Positions 36,295 to 45,579 are shown, counted from the first letter of the stretch. The stretch: 64,000 nt of DNA from Bradyrhizobium sp. SZCCT0153 (GCF_018129995.1 NZ_JAFCKS010000004.1:496001-560000), one strand, 5' to 3'. Translations and numbers: made by a program. Notes: a model not told the origin generated them from the letters alone.

Positions 36295-36329
36295 GCGAGG
36301 GCTCCACGTTCGCAAAAAGCAAACGTGAC

Positions 36330-36343
36330 TTGACGACCGTCAA
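36330..36343. promoter_or_regulatory. EPS-locus palindrome 7, TTGACGACCGTCAA
   Basis: Half-sites TTGAC and GTCAA are perfect. It is 67 bases upstream of the C-methyltransferase start at 36410, inside the short gap after rfbC, implying a separate promoter there. Confidence 0.75.
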
Positions 36344-36409
36344 TAGCTCTGTCCCGACCAACGCTAGCGTGTCGGTGACATCACAGATTGCCATCGGCAG
36401 GAGCATAGA

Positions 36410-37699
36410 ATGCTGAAAGAAGCAGCATCCACCCTTAACGTCAAAGCACCAACTGCGCATGCAATGGAGTTGAGCTGTTGTCGTTTCTGCAGCGCGCCTC
36501 TTGAACGTGTGTTTATCGATCTCGGAATGTCTCCATTGGCAAATTCCTATCTCCGGAACGAGAAAGCCAAACAAGACGAGCGCTTCTTTCCGTTGCGGGC
36601 TTACGTTTGCGGAGAGTGCTTCCTTGTCCAGCTCGAGGAATGGGAGGCGCCGGAGAATATCTTTGGAGACTATGCCTACTTTTCATCCTACAGCGATTCA
36701 TGGCTGCAGCATGTTAAGTCCTACGTCACCCGAGTCATCGAAAGGTTCGGAATCGGGGCAAACAGCAAGGTCGTCGAGATCGCGAGCAACGACGGCTATT
36801 TGCTGCAATACTTTGTCGAAGCCGATGTGCCGGTTCTAGGCATCGAGCCGGCTCAGAACGTCGCTGCCGTTGCGCGCGCGAAGGGCATTCCGACCCGTGT
36901 GGAGTTCTTCGGCGAACGTGCAGCCCGTACCTTGCGACGCGAGGGGCTACGCGCTGATCTGTTGATCGGAAACAATGTCTTGGCTCACGTGCCAAATTTG
37001 AATGACTTCGTCAAAGGCATGAGCCTTCTTCTCGCCGACGCGGGGGTCATCACGATGGAGTTCCCCCATCTGATGCGTCTGTTTGACGAGTGTCAGATTG
37101 ACACCATCTATCACGAGCATTTTTCATACTTCTCGCTTATCGCTGTCGAGAAGATCTTTGCCGCCCACGGCCTGACATTGTTTGATGTCGAAGAGTTGCC
37201 GACCCATGGTGGCTCGTTGCGAATCTATGCTCAGCACGCCAACAAAGGATGGCATCCGATCTCCCATCGGGTACTGGATCTCAGGCGCCGCGAAATCGAT
37301 GCCGGATATGCCAATCTTGACCACTACGACGCATTCGAAGAGCGCGCTGTGGAAACCAGGCAAAAGCTTCTTTCCTTTCTGGAGGATGCAAAGCGACAGG
37401 GCAAGCGTGTTGTCGGGTACGGCGCCCCAGCCAAGGGCAACACACTCTTGAACTACTGCGGCATAACCTCGGACCTCATTGAGTATACGGTCGACCGAAA
37501 CCCACACAAGCAGGGGGCGTTGTTGCCGGGATCCCACATTCCAATTCTCGAGCCCGAACGCATAAACGTGACAAAGCCGGACTACATTCTCATTCTACCC
37601 TGGAACCTGAAGCGGGAGATCGTTAGCCAGCTGTCATTCGCCCGCAGTTGGGGAGCTCAGTTCGTGGTGCCGATACCCGAGCCCAGGATCGTGGATTGA
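36410..37699 (+). CDS. NDP-sugar C-methyltransferase (zinc-binding N-terminus + SAM domain + C-terminal domain)
   Basis: This 429-residue enzyme has the three-part layout of TylC3/NovU-type C-methyltransferases. The Zn-binding N-terminus has C-x2-C (CRFC) and CGEC. The SAM motif is VVEIASNDGYLLQYF, followed by HVPNLNDF and the FPHLMRLFDECQIDTIYHEHFSYFS segment. A C-terminal domain carries GYGAPAKGNTLLNYC. These enzymes add a methyl branch to a 4-keto-deoxysugar nucleotide. The upstream palindrome and downstream DUF4910-like gene suggest a branched-sugar unit. Confidence 0.92.
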   Translation: MLKEAASTLNVKAPTAHAMELSCCRFCSAPLERVFIDLGMSPLANSYLRNEKAKQDERFFPLRAYVCGECFLVQLEEWEAPENIFGDYAYFSSYSDSWLQHVKSYVTRVIERFGIGANSKVVEIASNDGYLLQYFVEADVPVLGIEPAQNVAAVARAKGIPTRVEFFGERAARTLRREGLRADLLIGNNVLAHVPNLNDFVKGMSLLLADAGVITMEFPHLMRLFDECQIDTIYHEHFSYFSLIAVEKIFAAHGLTLFDVEELPTHGGSLRIYAQHANKGWHPISHRVLDLRRREIDAGYANLDHYDAFEERAVETRQKLLSFLEDAKRQGKRVVGYGAPAKGNTLLNYCGITSDLIEYTVDRNPHKQGALLPGSHIPILEPERINVTKPDYILILPWNLKREIVSQLSFARSWGAQFVVPIPEPRIVD

Positions 37700-37728
37700 G
37701 CCGACCGGATACCGGAGGGACGTGGAGC

Positions 37729-39090
37729 ATGGATGACATTGCAAGGCATGCAGACTTCGCGGACCTCAGGGAGAGTGAGGCGGCCGTTGACCTGTCAGCG
37801 GACAAGACCGGACGTGCACTCCACGAGTTTATTGCGGATATGTATCCCATCTCCCGCAGCATAACGGGGGATGGGATCCGAAGAACGATCGATCTCATCC
37901 GGAACTACGTTCCTCTTACCACGTGCGAAGTACCGTCCGGCCTCCAGGTATTTGATTGGACCGTTCCACCGGAGTGGAACGTGCGTGATGCATATGTCAA
38001 GAACAGCGCCGGCGAGCGCGTGATCGATTTCGGGAAGTCGAACCTGCACCTCCTGGGCTACAGCATACCGGTGAGGGCGCACATGACGCTCGACGAGCTT
38101 AAGCCTCACCTCTACTCGGATCCGGATAAGCCGGACTGGATTCCCTATCGGACAAGCTATTACCAGAAGACCTGGGGCTTCTGTCTGCCGCACAATGACC
38201 TATTGGCAATGCAGGAGGACGATTACGAGGTTTGTATCGATGCCAGCCTCGCACCGGGTCATCTGACTTACGGCGATCTGAGACTGCTTGGTCGCACCTC
38301 GGACGAGGTGCTGATCTCCTGCCATATCTGTCATCCGTCGCTCTGCAATGACAACCTGTCCGGGATCGCGGTCGCAACCGCGCTGGCGCAGCACCTTCGG
38401 AAGATGGAGCTCAGGTATACATATCGCTTCGTATTTATCCCCGGCACTATTGGAGCGATCACCTGGTTGGCGCTCAACGAGGCTCATGTCGGTCGGGTGA
38501 AGCATGGATTTGTGTTGACCTGCGCCGGCGATTCGGGGGCGATGACCTACAAGAGGAGCCGCCGCGGCAACACAGAGATCGATCGAGCCTGGTCCTATGT
38601 GCTTGAGCAGAGCGGCGAACCGCACGAAATCCAGGAGTTCTCACCTTACGGCTATGACGAGCGGCAATATTGCTCGCCTGGCTTCAACCTACCAATCGGC
38701 ACCGTAATGCGAACGCCGTTCGGTAGATTCGCGGAGTATCACAGCTCGGCCGATAATCTGGAGTTTGTTCGCCCTGCTGCGCTGTACGATACTCTAACGA
38801 AGGCGATTGCAGCCATCGACGTCATCGAGAACAACGCCTACTTTCGGAACGAGAAGCCATTCTGCGAGCCAAAATTGGGCAATTATGGCCTTTATCGTGG
38901 ATTGGGCGGGCTCGCGGCCGGAGACTTCCAGATGGGGCTGCTATGGGTCCTGAACATGTCGGACGGGGATCATTCACTCTTCGACATCGCCGAACGATCC
39001 AAGTTGCCTTGGGCGGTGATGAAGGAAGCGGCCGCCGCGCTGAGCCGAGCTGGTCTCATCAAGCAAACCGAGCCGAGCCCGACAAACTAG
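37729..39090 (+). CDS. DUF4910-like (M28-type zinc aminopeptidase fold) protein of polysaccharide loci
   Basis: ATG 37729 after GGAGGG gives 453 residues. The middle holds zinc-peptidase-like landmarks: ISCHICHPSLCNDNLSGIA, FVFIPGTIGAI, and EYHSSADNLEFV. A C-terminal winged-helix-like region (DIAERSKLPWAVMKEAAAALSRAGLI) completes the DUF4910 layout. Such proteins are often found beside NDP-sugar C-methyltransferases, as here. The substrate is not known to me, and it may act on an amide or aminoacyl group of a sugar. It starts 29 bases after the methyltransferase stop. Confidence 0.85.
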   Translation: MDDIARHADFADLRESEAAVDLSADKTGRALHEFIADMYPISRSITGDGIRRTIDLIRNYVPLTTCEVPSGLQVFDWTVPPEWNVRDAYVKNSAGERVIDFGKSNLHLLGYSIPVRAHMTLDELKPHLYSDPDKPDWIPYRTSYYQKTWGFCLPHNDLLAMQEDDYEVCIDASLAPGHLTYGDLRLLGRTSDEVLISCHICHPSLCNDNLSGIAVATALAQHLRKMELRYTYRFVFIPGTIGAITWLALNEAHVGRVKHGFVLTCAGDSGAMTYKRSRRGNTEIDRAWSYVLEQSGEPHEIQEFSPYGYDERQYCSPGFNLPIGTVMRTPFGRFAEYHSSADNLEFVRPAALYDTLTKAIAAIDVIENNAYFRNEKPFCEPKLGNYGLYRGLGGLAAGDFQMGLLWVLNMSDGDHSLFDIAERSKLPWAVMKEAAAALSRAGLIKQTEPSPTN

Positions 39091-39223
39091 TTTCGTCAAG
39101 GCGGGTGGTGTTTGGCCGCCGATAGAGGTTGAGACAGCTGAAGGGCGACGAGTTGATGGTGTCCGCTGGAAAAATGGCTCGCCAGCACGTCGAATTTGAG
39201 CATTCCCGGACCGGCGAGAGGTC

Positions 39224-39584
39224 ATGATACAGAGGGTGGTGCTCATTGTCGGGTGGGTGGTACTCGTGTTCATCACGTTCACTAACACCAATTCAAGGTC
39301 GTCCGAGGTTGGCTGGTCTTCAACTGGAGCACTTCGCTGCCTTCGCTGTAATGGGCTCTGCGTTTTCGTTCGGCATGACACGTCGTACATGGGCTGTTCT
39401 TGCCTTGGTGATCCTCAGCGCGCTTGCTCTCGAAGGCATGCAGTTGCTAGCGACGGATCGGCATGGTCGGATTCTCGACGCCGCAGTGAAGGTCATCGGG
39501 GGAGTCTGCGGGGCCGGCGCCGGCCGTCTAGTTCCGCATCTGATCGATATCCTGACTTCGCCATCCGCGAAACGTCATCAGTAA
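39224..39584 (+). pseudogene. VanZ-like membrane protein, apparently frameshifted
   Basis: From ATG 39224 (after GAGAGG) the frame gives MIQRVVLIVGWVVLVFITFT, a typical VanZ-like N-terminal TM. Typical continuation (LTPIQGRPRLAGLQLEHFAAFAVMG, then DRHGRILDAAVKVIGG) is in the neighbouring frame. A single-base deletion near 39283 would explain this. The joined product would be ~120 residues with three TM helices. VanZ-like proteins are common near EPS genes. A sequencing error cannot be excluded. Confidence 0.7.
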
Positions 39585-39631
39585 CAGCGCGTGGTATTTG
39601 CAGCGAATACCCTTGCACAGCTGCTCGTGCG

Positions 39632-41665
39632 CTACCGCTCCCGCAAGCTTTCCTGCTTATACCGCATGATCGGTGATAAGAGATAGCTAATGACACTACG
39701 TGATCCAGACTTGATCTCGACGGTGGCGGCCATACCGGGTGAAAGGCTGACATGCTTGTTCTCGATGTTCATGTAGCTGCGGTCGAGCGACACCCGCGCT
39801 GCGTAGACGAGCTCCTGTCCATTGGGTTCGCTGCTGGTTGTCCCGGCGCCGAGAGGCCTGGTGTTGCCGTTCTCCGGTGGCTTGTTCCGGGGAATGGCGT
39901 CCTGGGAGATGTTGATCACCTTGCCATGTAGCAGTCCGTACCGGGTAAAATTGAAGGTATCGATCTTGATGGCGGCGTTCTGGCCTGCCTCGACGAAGCC
40001 GATATCCTGATTCGAGATCATGGCCTCAACTTCGAGATTGCTATCGATTGGAACGATCATCATGATTGGTTGCGCCGGCGTGACGACACCCCCGACGGTA
40101 TGAACTGCGAGTTGCTGTACGACGCCATCAATTGGCGCAGTCAGGTTTTGCAGGCCGGTGTGCCGCTCGGCTTTGATGACGTCCTGGCTTAGACCGGCAG
40201 CCTTCTGTTCCGCCTTGGCGAGTTCCTCGAGCAACGTTCGTTCGTATTCGGCAATGGTCTTGTTGCGGTTCTCCACCAGAACCCCGACGGCGGCATCTGC
40301 TTCGCCAAAACGGCTTTGCTGAACGAGTATCTCCTGTCGTTGACCGAGTAGCTCTTGGTAGTCGGCCAAGTACTGCAGCTTAGAACCGAGTTCTTTCTGG
40401 TACAGCTGCTCGCGTATCTCGACGCGCTGCTGGAGCGGGCCAATTGTGGCTTTCAGCTTATCCATCGACGCCTTCGAAGTGGCCCGTTCAGCTTCCTTTT
40501 GTGAGATTTGGCGGTCAATTGCAGCGAGTTTGGCAGCCTGCTCGGTGGCTTGGCTGACGAGAAAGCGACGATGCATCTCGATCAGCGCAGTTGTGGCGGC
40601 TGGGGGCGGGTTAAACGCCGAAGCGGGATCAGTCTTATTTGACAGTAACGCCTTCAGGCGTGAGGCGTCGAGCTGCGCACTCATCAGATCGCTCTTGAGG
40701 TGGTTCAGCTCTGCAGCGGAAATGGTCGCATCCAGATCAACCAGGCGTTCACCGGCTCTGACGGTTTGGCCGTCGTGAACGTAGATCGCGCGAACAACGG
40801 CGGTCTCGAAGGGCTGGATGGTCTTGGTTCGGTCGCTCGGGATGATCTTGCCAGGAGCGATAGCAACAATGTCGATGGTTCCAAGGCAGGCCCAGAGCAA
40901 GGCGACAATGAAACCCGCCGTGATGCTGATGACGATGGTACGTCCAACGGGCGAAGGAGGGGTCTCGATGATTTCGAGTGCTGCGGGGAGGAAAGCGAGT
41001 GCTTCGCTCGGATGAATCCTGTGGGAAGGCGTCAGCCCGACAACGGCGCGGCCGAGCTTGCGGGCGTGATCCGCGAAAACAATGACCGCGTTCCCGCTGT
41101 TCGCATTCCGGGGAGGCTCCGTCGGCGCGGCCGGCCGCTGCTTGGACATTGCAGATGCGCGATCGGCGCGAGACGAAAACATACCAGCCAGTCGTGCCCT
41201 AACAATCAGGGATCGCTCCTTTGAACGCCGGATGAATTCCAGGCAGCATCGTGAAAAGCGCAGTAGCCGAGCGGTGATGGCGCGTTGATGGGCGATCACG
41301 ACGAGCCGTCCGTCCCAATTGGACTCAAGCTCGTATCTGGAAATGATAGATGGCCTTGCGGCGCCAGCGGTCATCACCACGGCCTCATAGCCATGTACTT
41401 TTCCGAGTAGGAGAAAGCTGCCGCTGCGAATCGGGAGGATGCCAGGCAGGGCTGATGCCGATAGTCCGTCCCAATCGGTCAGAACACAGCTCGCAGAGAG
41501 ATTGAGCTCCCTCGCATAAGCGAGCATTTCCGGGACATCGATAGGCGTGTAGCCGGACCGCTGGCGAATATGATCGAGGCTGCTGTCAACACCACGCAAT
41601 CGGAGCAGGAGGTCGAGCACAAACAGCCCCGGATCGTCGAACGTCTCTGCCGTCGTCTGTTTCAT
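39632..41665 (-). CDS. Type I secretion HlyD-family adaptor with an N-terminal C39-like domain
   Basis: ATG 41665 after GAGG gives 677 residues, about 200 more than a usual HlyD adaptor. Residues 1-~130 are a degenerate C39-like domain (FDDPGLFVLDLLLRLRGVD, no catalytic Cys; LPGILPIRSGSFLLLG; ESNWDGRLVVIAHQRA). This resembles the same domain of the neighbouring ABC exporter. After a ~100-residue linker come one TM (~241-262), a biotinyl-lipoyl-like segment (IAPGKIIPSDRTKTIQPFE), a long coiled coil (~330-500), and the C-terminal HlyD beta domain (LTAPIDGVVQQLAVHTVGGVV). It would bridge the exporter to an outer-membrane channel, which is not encoded nearby. Confidence 0.9.
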   Translation of the reverse strand: MKQTTAETFDDPGLFVLDLLLRLRGVDSSLDHIRQRSGYTPIDVPEMLAYARELNLSASCVLTDWDGLSASALPGILPIRSGSFLLLGKVHGYEAVVMTAGAARPSIISRYELESNWDGRLVVIAHQRAITARLLRFSRCCLEFIRRSKERSLIVRARLAGMFSSRADRASAMSKQRPAAPTEPPRNANSGNAVIVFADHARKLGRAVVGLTPSHRIHPSEALAFLPAALEIIETPPSPVGRTIVISITAGFIVALLWACLGTIDIVAIAPGKIIPSDRTKTIQPFETAVVRAIYVHDGQTVRAGERLVDLDATISAAELNHLKSDLMSAQLDASRLKALLSNKTDPASAFNPPPAATTALIEMHRRFLVSQATEQAAKLAAIDRQISQKEAERATSKASMDKLKATIGPLQQRVEIREQLYQKELGSKLQYLADYQELLGQRQEILVQQSRFGEADAAVGVLVENRNKTIAEYERTLLEELAKAEQKAAGLSQDVIKAERHTGLQNLTAPIDGVVQQLAVHTVGGVVTPAQPIMMIVPIDSNLEVEAMISNQDIGFVEAGQNAAIKIDTFNFTRYGLLHGKVINISQDAIPRNKPPENGNTRPLGAGTTSSEPNGQELVYAARVSLDRSYMNIENKHVSLSPGMAATVEIKSGSRSVISYLLSPIMRYKQESLRER

Positions 41666-41734
41666 GCGGCCTCGTCGATGCCCGCGTGAGCTCGACCGTG
41701 TCGCCTGTCGGTGTCGACGCAAGCGAAGGGCAGG

Positions 41735-43876
41735 CTATGCAAGGTCATGGAAGCCAGACTGTAGGCGGAAGAGCTTTGAATAACGTCCTCCGCGCTTGAC
41801 CAGCTCTTGATGAGAACCATCCTCGACCAAGCGGCCATCTTCAATCGTGATGATCCGGTCGGCCATTCGTAAGGCCGATAGCCGATGCGCAATGATCAGG
41901 ACAGTACGGCCGTGCACGATTTTGGCCATGTTCTGTTGAACGATGTGCTCACTCTCGTAGTCGAGTGCGCTGGTCGCCTCGTCAAAGATCAGGATCCGGG
42001 GATTGGTTACCAGCGCGCGCGCAATCGCAATGCGCTGACGCTGTCCGCCGGACAGGCTGCTCCCGCGCTCGCCGACTATCGTGTCGTATCCGTTCGGTAG
42101 TTGTAGAATGAAATTGTGTGCACCGGCCATTGTGGCCGCTTCAACCACACGCTCCGTCGATGTCGCGGGATCCGCGAAGGCAATATTGTCCCTGATCGAA
42201 CAGTTGAAGAGGACACTGTCCTGGAGAACTACACCGATCTGTCGGCGCAGCCAGGCGGGGTCAACCTGAGTCACGTCGATCCCGTCGACGAGGACCCGGC
42301 CTCGCTCCGGGATATACAGCCGCTGCACCAGTTTGGCCAAAGTGCTCTTCCCCGAGCCCGAGGAGCCCACTATTCCAATGACCTGCCTTGCCGGAACGTG
42401 CAGCTGCACATCTCGAAGGATTTCAGGCCCATCGATGCGGTAGCGAAAGGCTACCTGTTCGAACGCAATATCACCTCGGATGCTATGCAGCGCCGTTTTT
42501 CCAGGGCTGTAAACAGGCTCCGGCTCTGTATTCAGGATGTCGCCGAGGCGCGCGATCGAGAGCCTGGCTTGGTGAAAATCTTGCCAAGTCTGGGCTAATC
42601 GGAGGACCGGGCCGCTGATGCGACCGGAGATCAGATTGAAAGCAACCAGCTCGCCAACAGTAAGATCTCCAGCCATGACGAAGCGAGCGCCGAAATAGAG
42701 GATGGCGACGCCGACCAGCTTGTTGACAAGCTGGACCGATTGGCTGGACACGTTCGCCAGGCTGATGACACGAAAGCTCGCTGCGACGTATCCGGCGAGC
42801 TGTTGCTCCCAGCGACGTTGCATCTGAGGCTCGACAGCCATCGCCTTGAGCGTTTCCATCGCGGTGACGCTCTCCACAAGAAAGGCCTGGTTCTCCGCAC
42901 CCAGCCGAAATTTTTCGTCGAGCCGCCGCTGAAACAGAGGCGTCGCTCCGGCAGAAATTGCGACATAGACCGGAAGCGAAGCGAGGACGATCCAGGTTAG
43001 CGTTGGCGAGTAGAAGGCCAGCACTGCAATGAAGACAACCGAGAAGGACAGGTCGATGACCAAGGTCAGAGCAGAACTCGTCAGGAAATTGCGGATATTT
43101 TCGAGTTCCCTGACCCTCGCGACAGAGTCACCCACCCGCCGAGCCTGGAAGTAGCCGATCGGCAAGGCCAACAGGTGACGGAATAGCCGAGCGCCTAGTT
43201 CGACATCGATTCGGTTGGTGGTGTGAGAGAAGAGGTATGTACGGAGAACTCCGAGGATCGTTTCAAACATCGCGGTCGCTACGAGGCCGATGGCGAGTAC
43301 GTCCAGCGTACTCATGCTGCGATGCACTAGAACCTTGTCGATAACCACCTGGAAGAAGAGCGGCGATACCAGGGCAAACAGCTGAAGGCAGAACGATGCT
43401 GCAAGGACTTCGAGGAGCAATCGCCGGTATTTTCGAATTGCGCCGAGAAACCACGTGATGTCGAAACGCCGTGCAAGATCGGAAAGAGCGGCTCGACGCG
43501 TCATCAGAATGACCGCGCCGTCCCAGACGGCTTCGAGTTCTATCCGCGACATCATGACCGGTTGCGGGCGACCCGGCTCAAGCGCGATGACCCGCTCCTC
43601 GGTGGCCTTTCCGAAGATAAGAAATCTATCCTCACGAAGGATCGCGAGCGCGGGCATCGGCAGACCGGAAAGCCTAGACCAATTGGTCCTGACGACACGT
43701 GCCTTCAACCCAAGCTCCTTGGCAGAGCGGAGAATCTCGGCGACCCTGATAATGGTCCCAAACTGATGACGGATGCGCTCAGGATCTATGGCGAGGCCGT
43801 TGAAGCGGAGCATCATAACCAACGCGATCAACCCTTGATCGGGGATTGCGCCAATTGGCTCAAGGTGCTCGGGCAT
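41735..43876 (-). CDS. Type I secretion ABC exporter (HlyB/LapB class) with degenerate C39-like N-terminal domain
   Basis: ATG 43876 follows GGAGAGAGG; 713 residues. Residues 1-~130 are a C39-like domain lacking the catalytic Cys, as in HlyB, where it binds unfolded substrate. Six TM helices (~155-440) follow. The ATPase has Walker A GSSGSGKST, signature LSGGQRQR, Walker B ILIFDEATSALD and IAHRL. HlyB-class exporters move proteins with uncleaved C-terminal signals straight out of the cell. It lies 69 bases upstream of its adaptor gene. The 830-residue protein at 22070 is a candidate substrate. Confidence 0.94.
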   Translation of the reverse strand: MPEHLEPIGAIPDQGLIALVMMLRFNGLAIDPERIRHQFGTIIRVAEILRSAKELGLKARVVRTNWSRLSGLPMPALAILREDRFLIFGKATEERVIALEPGRPQPVMMSRIELEAVWDGAVILMTRRAALSDLARRFDITWFLGAIRKYRRLLLEVLAASFCLQLFALVSPLFFQVVIDKVLVHRSMSTLDVLAIGLVATAMFETILGVLRTYLFSHTTNRIDVELGARLFRHLLALPIGYFQARRVGDSVARVRELENIRNFLTSSALTLVIDLSFSVVFIAVLAFYSPTLTWIVLASLPVYVAISAGATPLFQRRLDEKFRLGAENQAFLVESVTAMETLKAMAVEPQMQRRWEQQLAGYVAASFRVISLANVSSQSVQLVNKLVGVAILYFGARFVMAGDLTVGELVAFNLISGRISGPVLRLAQTWQDFHQARLSIARLGDILNTEPEPVYSPGKTALHSIRGDIAFEQVAFRYRIDGPEILRDVQLHVPARQVIGIVGSSGSGKSTLAKLVQRLYIPERGRVLVDGIDVTQVDPAWLRRQIGVVLQDSVLFNCSIRDNIAFADPATSTERVVEAATMAGAHNFILQLPNGYDTIVGERGSSLSGGQRQRIAIARALVTNPRILIFDEATSALDYESEHIVQQNMAKIVHGRTVLIIAHRLSALRMADRIITIEDGRLVEDGSHQELVKRGGRYSKLFRLQSGFHDLA

Positions 43877-44223
43877 CCTCTCTCCGCATTGCATCGAGCA
43901 GTTGCGATCCGGCAGTCACCGGGCAGTTCTCGCCGATCACGAAGTTATGTCGTTTTGACGCCCGAGCGCGTCCTTAGACGCAGCCCGTATCCTCAGAATT
44001 GGGCCGCATTCCGACTCGAAGAGGGGCCAGCACCCCATCATCCTAGGCCGCGCACTGGTGGCGAGTTGACGGCCGTCAATATCGGCGCATAGCGGTCGCC
44101 TATCATCCTGCTGATGGTTGTAGTTGCGACGAGATCAGCCTGCCCGACCGAACACCATCCTGCAGGCGTTGGTGTCCGCCCCGCAGTGTGGCCTGTTTCG
44201 GTCTCCAGAAAAGGACCGCGGCG
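43877..44223. other. Divergent promoter region between exporter and GT4 gene
   Basis: No gene is supported. The region holds palindrome 8 (44066-44079). Both flanking genes point away from it. Confidence 0.5.
44066..44079. promoter_or_regulatory. EPS-locus palindrome 8, TTGACGGCCGTCAA (perfect)
   Basis: A perfect 14-base palindrome between divergent genes: 190 bases from the exporter start and 145 bases from the GT4 start at 44224. It could control both units. Confidence 0.75.
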
Positions 44224-45579
44224 ATGACGGAGCCTTCGTTCGATTTCAGCGAAGAAATCGCTGTTTCGGTGGCGCGCTCAAGGCTGAGTCCGGAGCAGGA
44301 TGTCCCGTCTTCTAGACGAGAACGGCTTGGCGGATCGGGTCGGAACGCTATGAAAGTGTTGTTTGCGAACAAGTTCTTCTTTCGTAACGGCGGCTCCGAA
44401 GTCGTGATGTTCGACGAGATGGAGTTGATGCGCAGGCGGAATGTTGATGTCGTCGAATTCTCCATGAATGACGATCGAAATATTCCATCACGCTTCCAAT
44501 CGTACTTCGTCTCGCAGAAATCGTATCACGCATCATCCAGACGCGAAAAGCTGAGATCGGCATTATCCTTTATTCATTCATCCGAAGCTGTCTCGCAAAT
44601 TACGCGCCTCATCCGAGATGAGAAGCCGGACATATTGCACTGTCATAACATCTATCACCAGCTCACTCCCTCGATCGTCACCGCAGCAGCGGAAATGGGG
44701 GTTCCCGTCGTTCTCACGCTTCACGACTACAAACCGGTGTGTCCCGTCTATACGCAGCTAAGCAACGGACAGGTGTGTGCGAGATGCGGCGACGGCGCCT
44801 TCGAGACGATTCTCGCTCGTCGTTGCGCCGACGGTTCTCTAGGGCGCAGCGCCTTGCTTTGGGCGGAGGCGCGCTATCACGCGCTGCTGGGAAGCTATCA
44901 TCGCGTCGGAAAATTCATTGCGCCGAGCAAGTTCATGTATGAGGCCATCGTCCGTCGGTTCGGTGCAGATAAGGTGGTTCATATTCCAAACGGGATCGAC
45001 GCATCGCGTATCGATACCTCTGTCGGCGATGACGGATACGCACTGTATTTCGGGCGCCTGTCGCCTGAAAAAGGCGTTGAGGATCTCCTTAAAGCTCATG
45101 CGACCGCCCAAGGCGCCTGGCGGCTGGTAATCGCCGGCACTGGACCGCTTTTCGATGAGCTTCGGCGGAAATACCCCGCGGCGGAGTTTAGAGGGCATCT
45201 CATGGGCATCGACCTCGAGCGCACAATCAGGGAGGCGGGTTTGATTGTCGTGCCCTCGGTGTGGCACGAAAACAGTCCTCTCTCGATTCTTGAGGCGATG
45301 GCGCATGGCAAGCCAATCGTCGCTTCCCGCATTGGCGGAATTCCCGAGTTGGTCAGAGACGGGACGACAGGTCTGTTGTTTGACCCTGGCGACGTTATTC
45401 CACTCTCTGAAAAGGTCAGAACTCTCCTCGTCGACCGCAGTCGTCGCGAGGTGTTCGGTCGCAACGCACGCAAGACCGTCGAGAACGAGTACTCGCTCGA
45501 GAAACACGGTGCGGCGTTACTCTCGTTATACGAGGATCTGATTGCATCAGTCGGCTTACACAGGAAAGTTGGATCATAA
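44224..45579 (+). CDS. Glycosyltransferase family 4
   Basis: With ATG 44224 (AAGGA upstream) the protein has 451 residues. A second ATG at 44350 (MKVLFANKFFFRNGGSEVV) starts directly at the GT-B fold and is equally possible. GT4 features are the N-terminal GGSE loop, LHCHNIYHQLTPS, VVLTLHDYKPVCPVY, YFGRLSPEKGVEDLL, and the E-x7-E motif in HENSPLSILEAMAHGKPIVASRIGGIPE. It transfers a sugar to the growing lipid-linked unit at the cytoplasmic face. It overlaps the radical SAM gene that follows. Confidence 0.9.
   Translation: MTEPSFDFSEEIAVSVARSRLSPEQDVPSSRRERLGGSGRNAMKVLFANKFFFRNGGSEVVMFDEMELMRRRNVDVVEFSMNDDRNIPSRFQSYFVSQKSYHASSRREKLRSALSFIHSSEAVSQITRLIRDEKPDILHCHNIYHQLTPSIVTAAAEMGVPVVLTLHDYKPVCPVYTQLSNGQVCARCGDGAFETILARRCADGSLGRSALLWAEARYHALLGSYHRVGKFIAPSKFMYEAIVRRFGADKVVHIPNGIDASRIDTSVGDDGYALYFGRLSPEKGVEDLLKAHATAQGAWRLVIAGTGPLFDELRRKYPAAEFRGHLMGIDLERTIREAGLIVVPSVWHENSPLSILEAMAHGKPIVASRIGGIPELVRDGTTGLLFDPGDVIPLSEKVRTLLVDRSRREVFGRNARKTVENEYSLEKHGAALLSLYEDLIASVGLHRKVGS

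Noticed and set aside
12078..44079. Palindromes as plain FixK2 boxes
   Set aside because: Not excluded, but the repeated C/G at half-site position 5 and clustering around a local CRP/FNR gene made a locus-specific site the better first reading.
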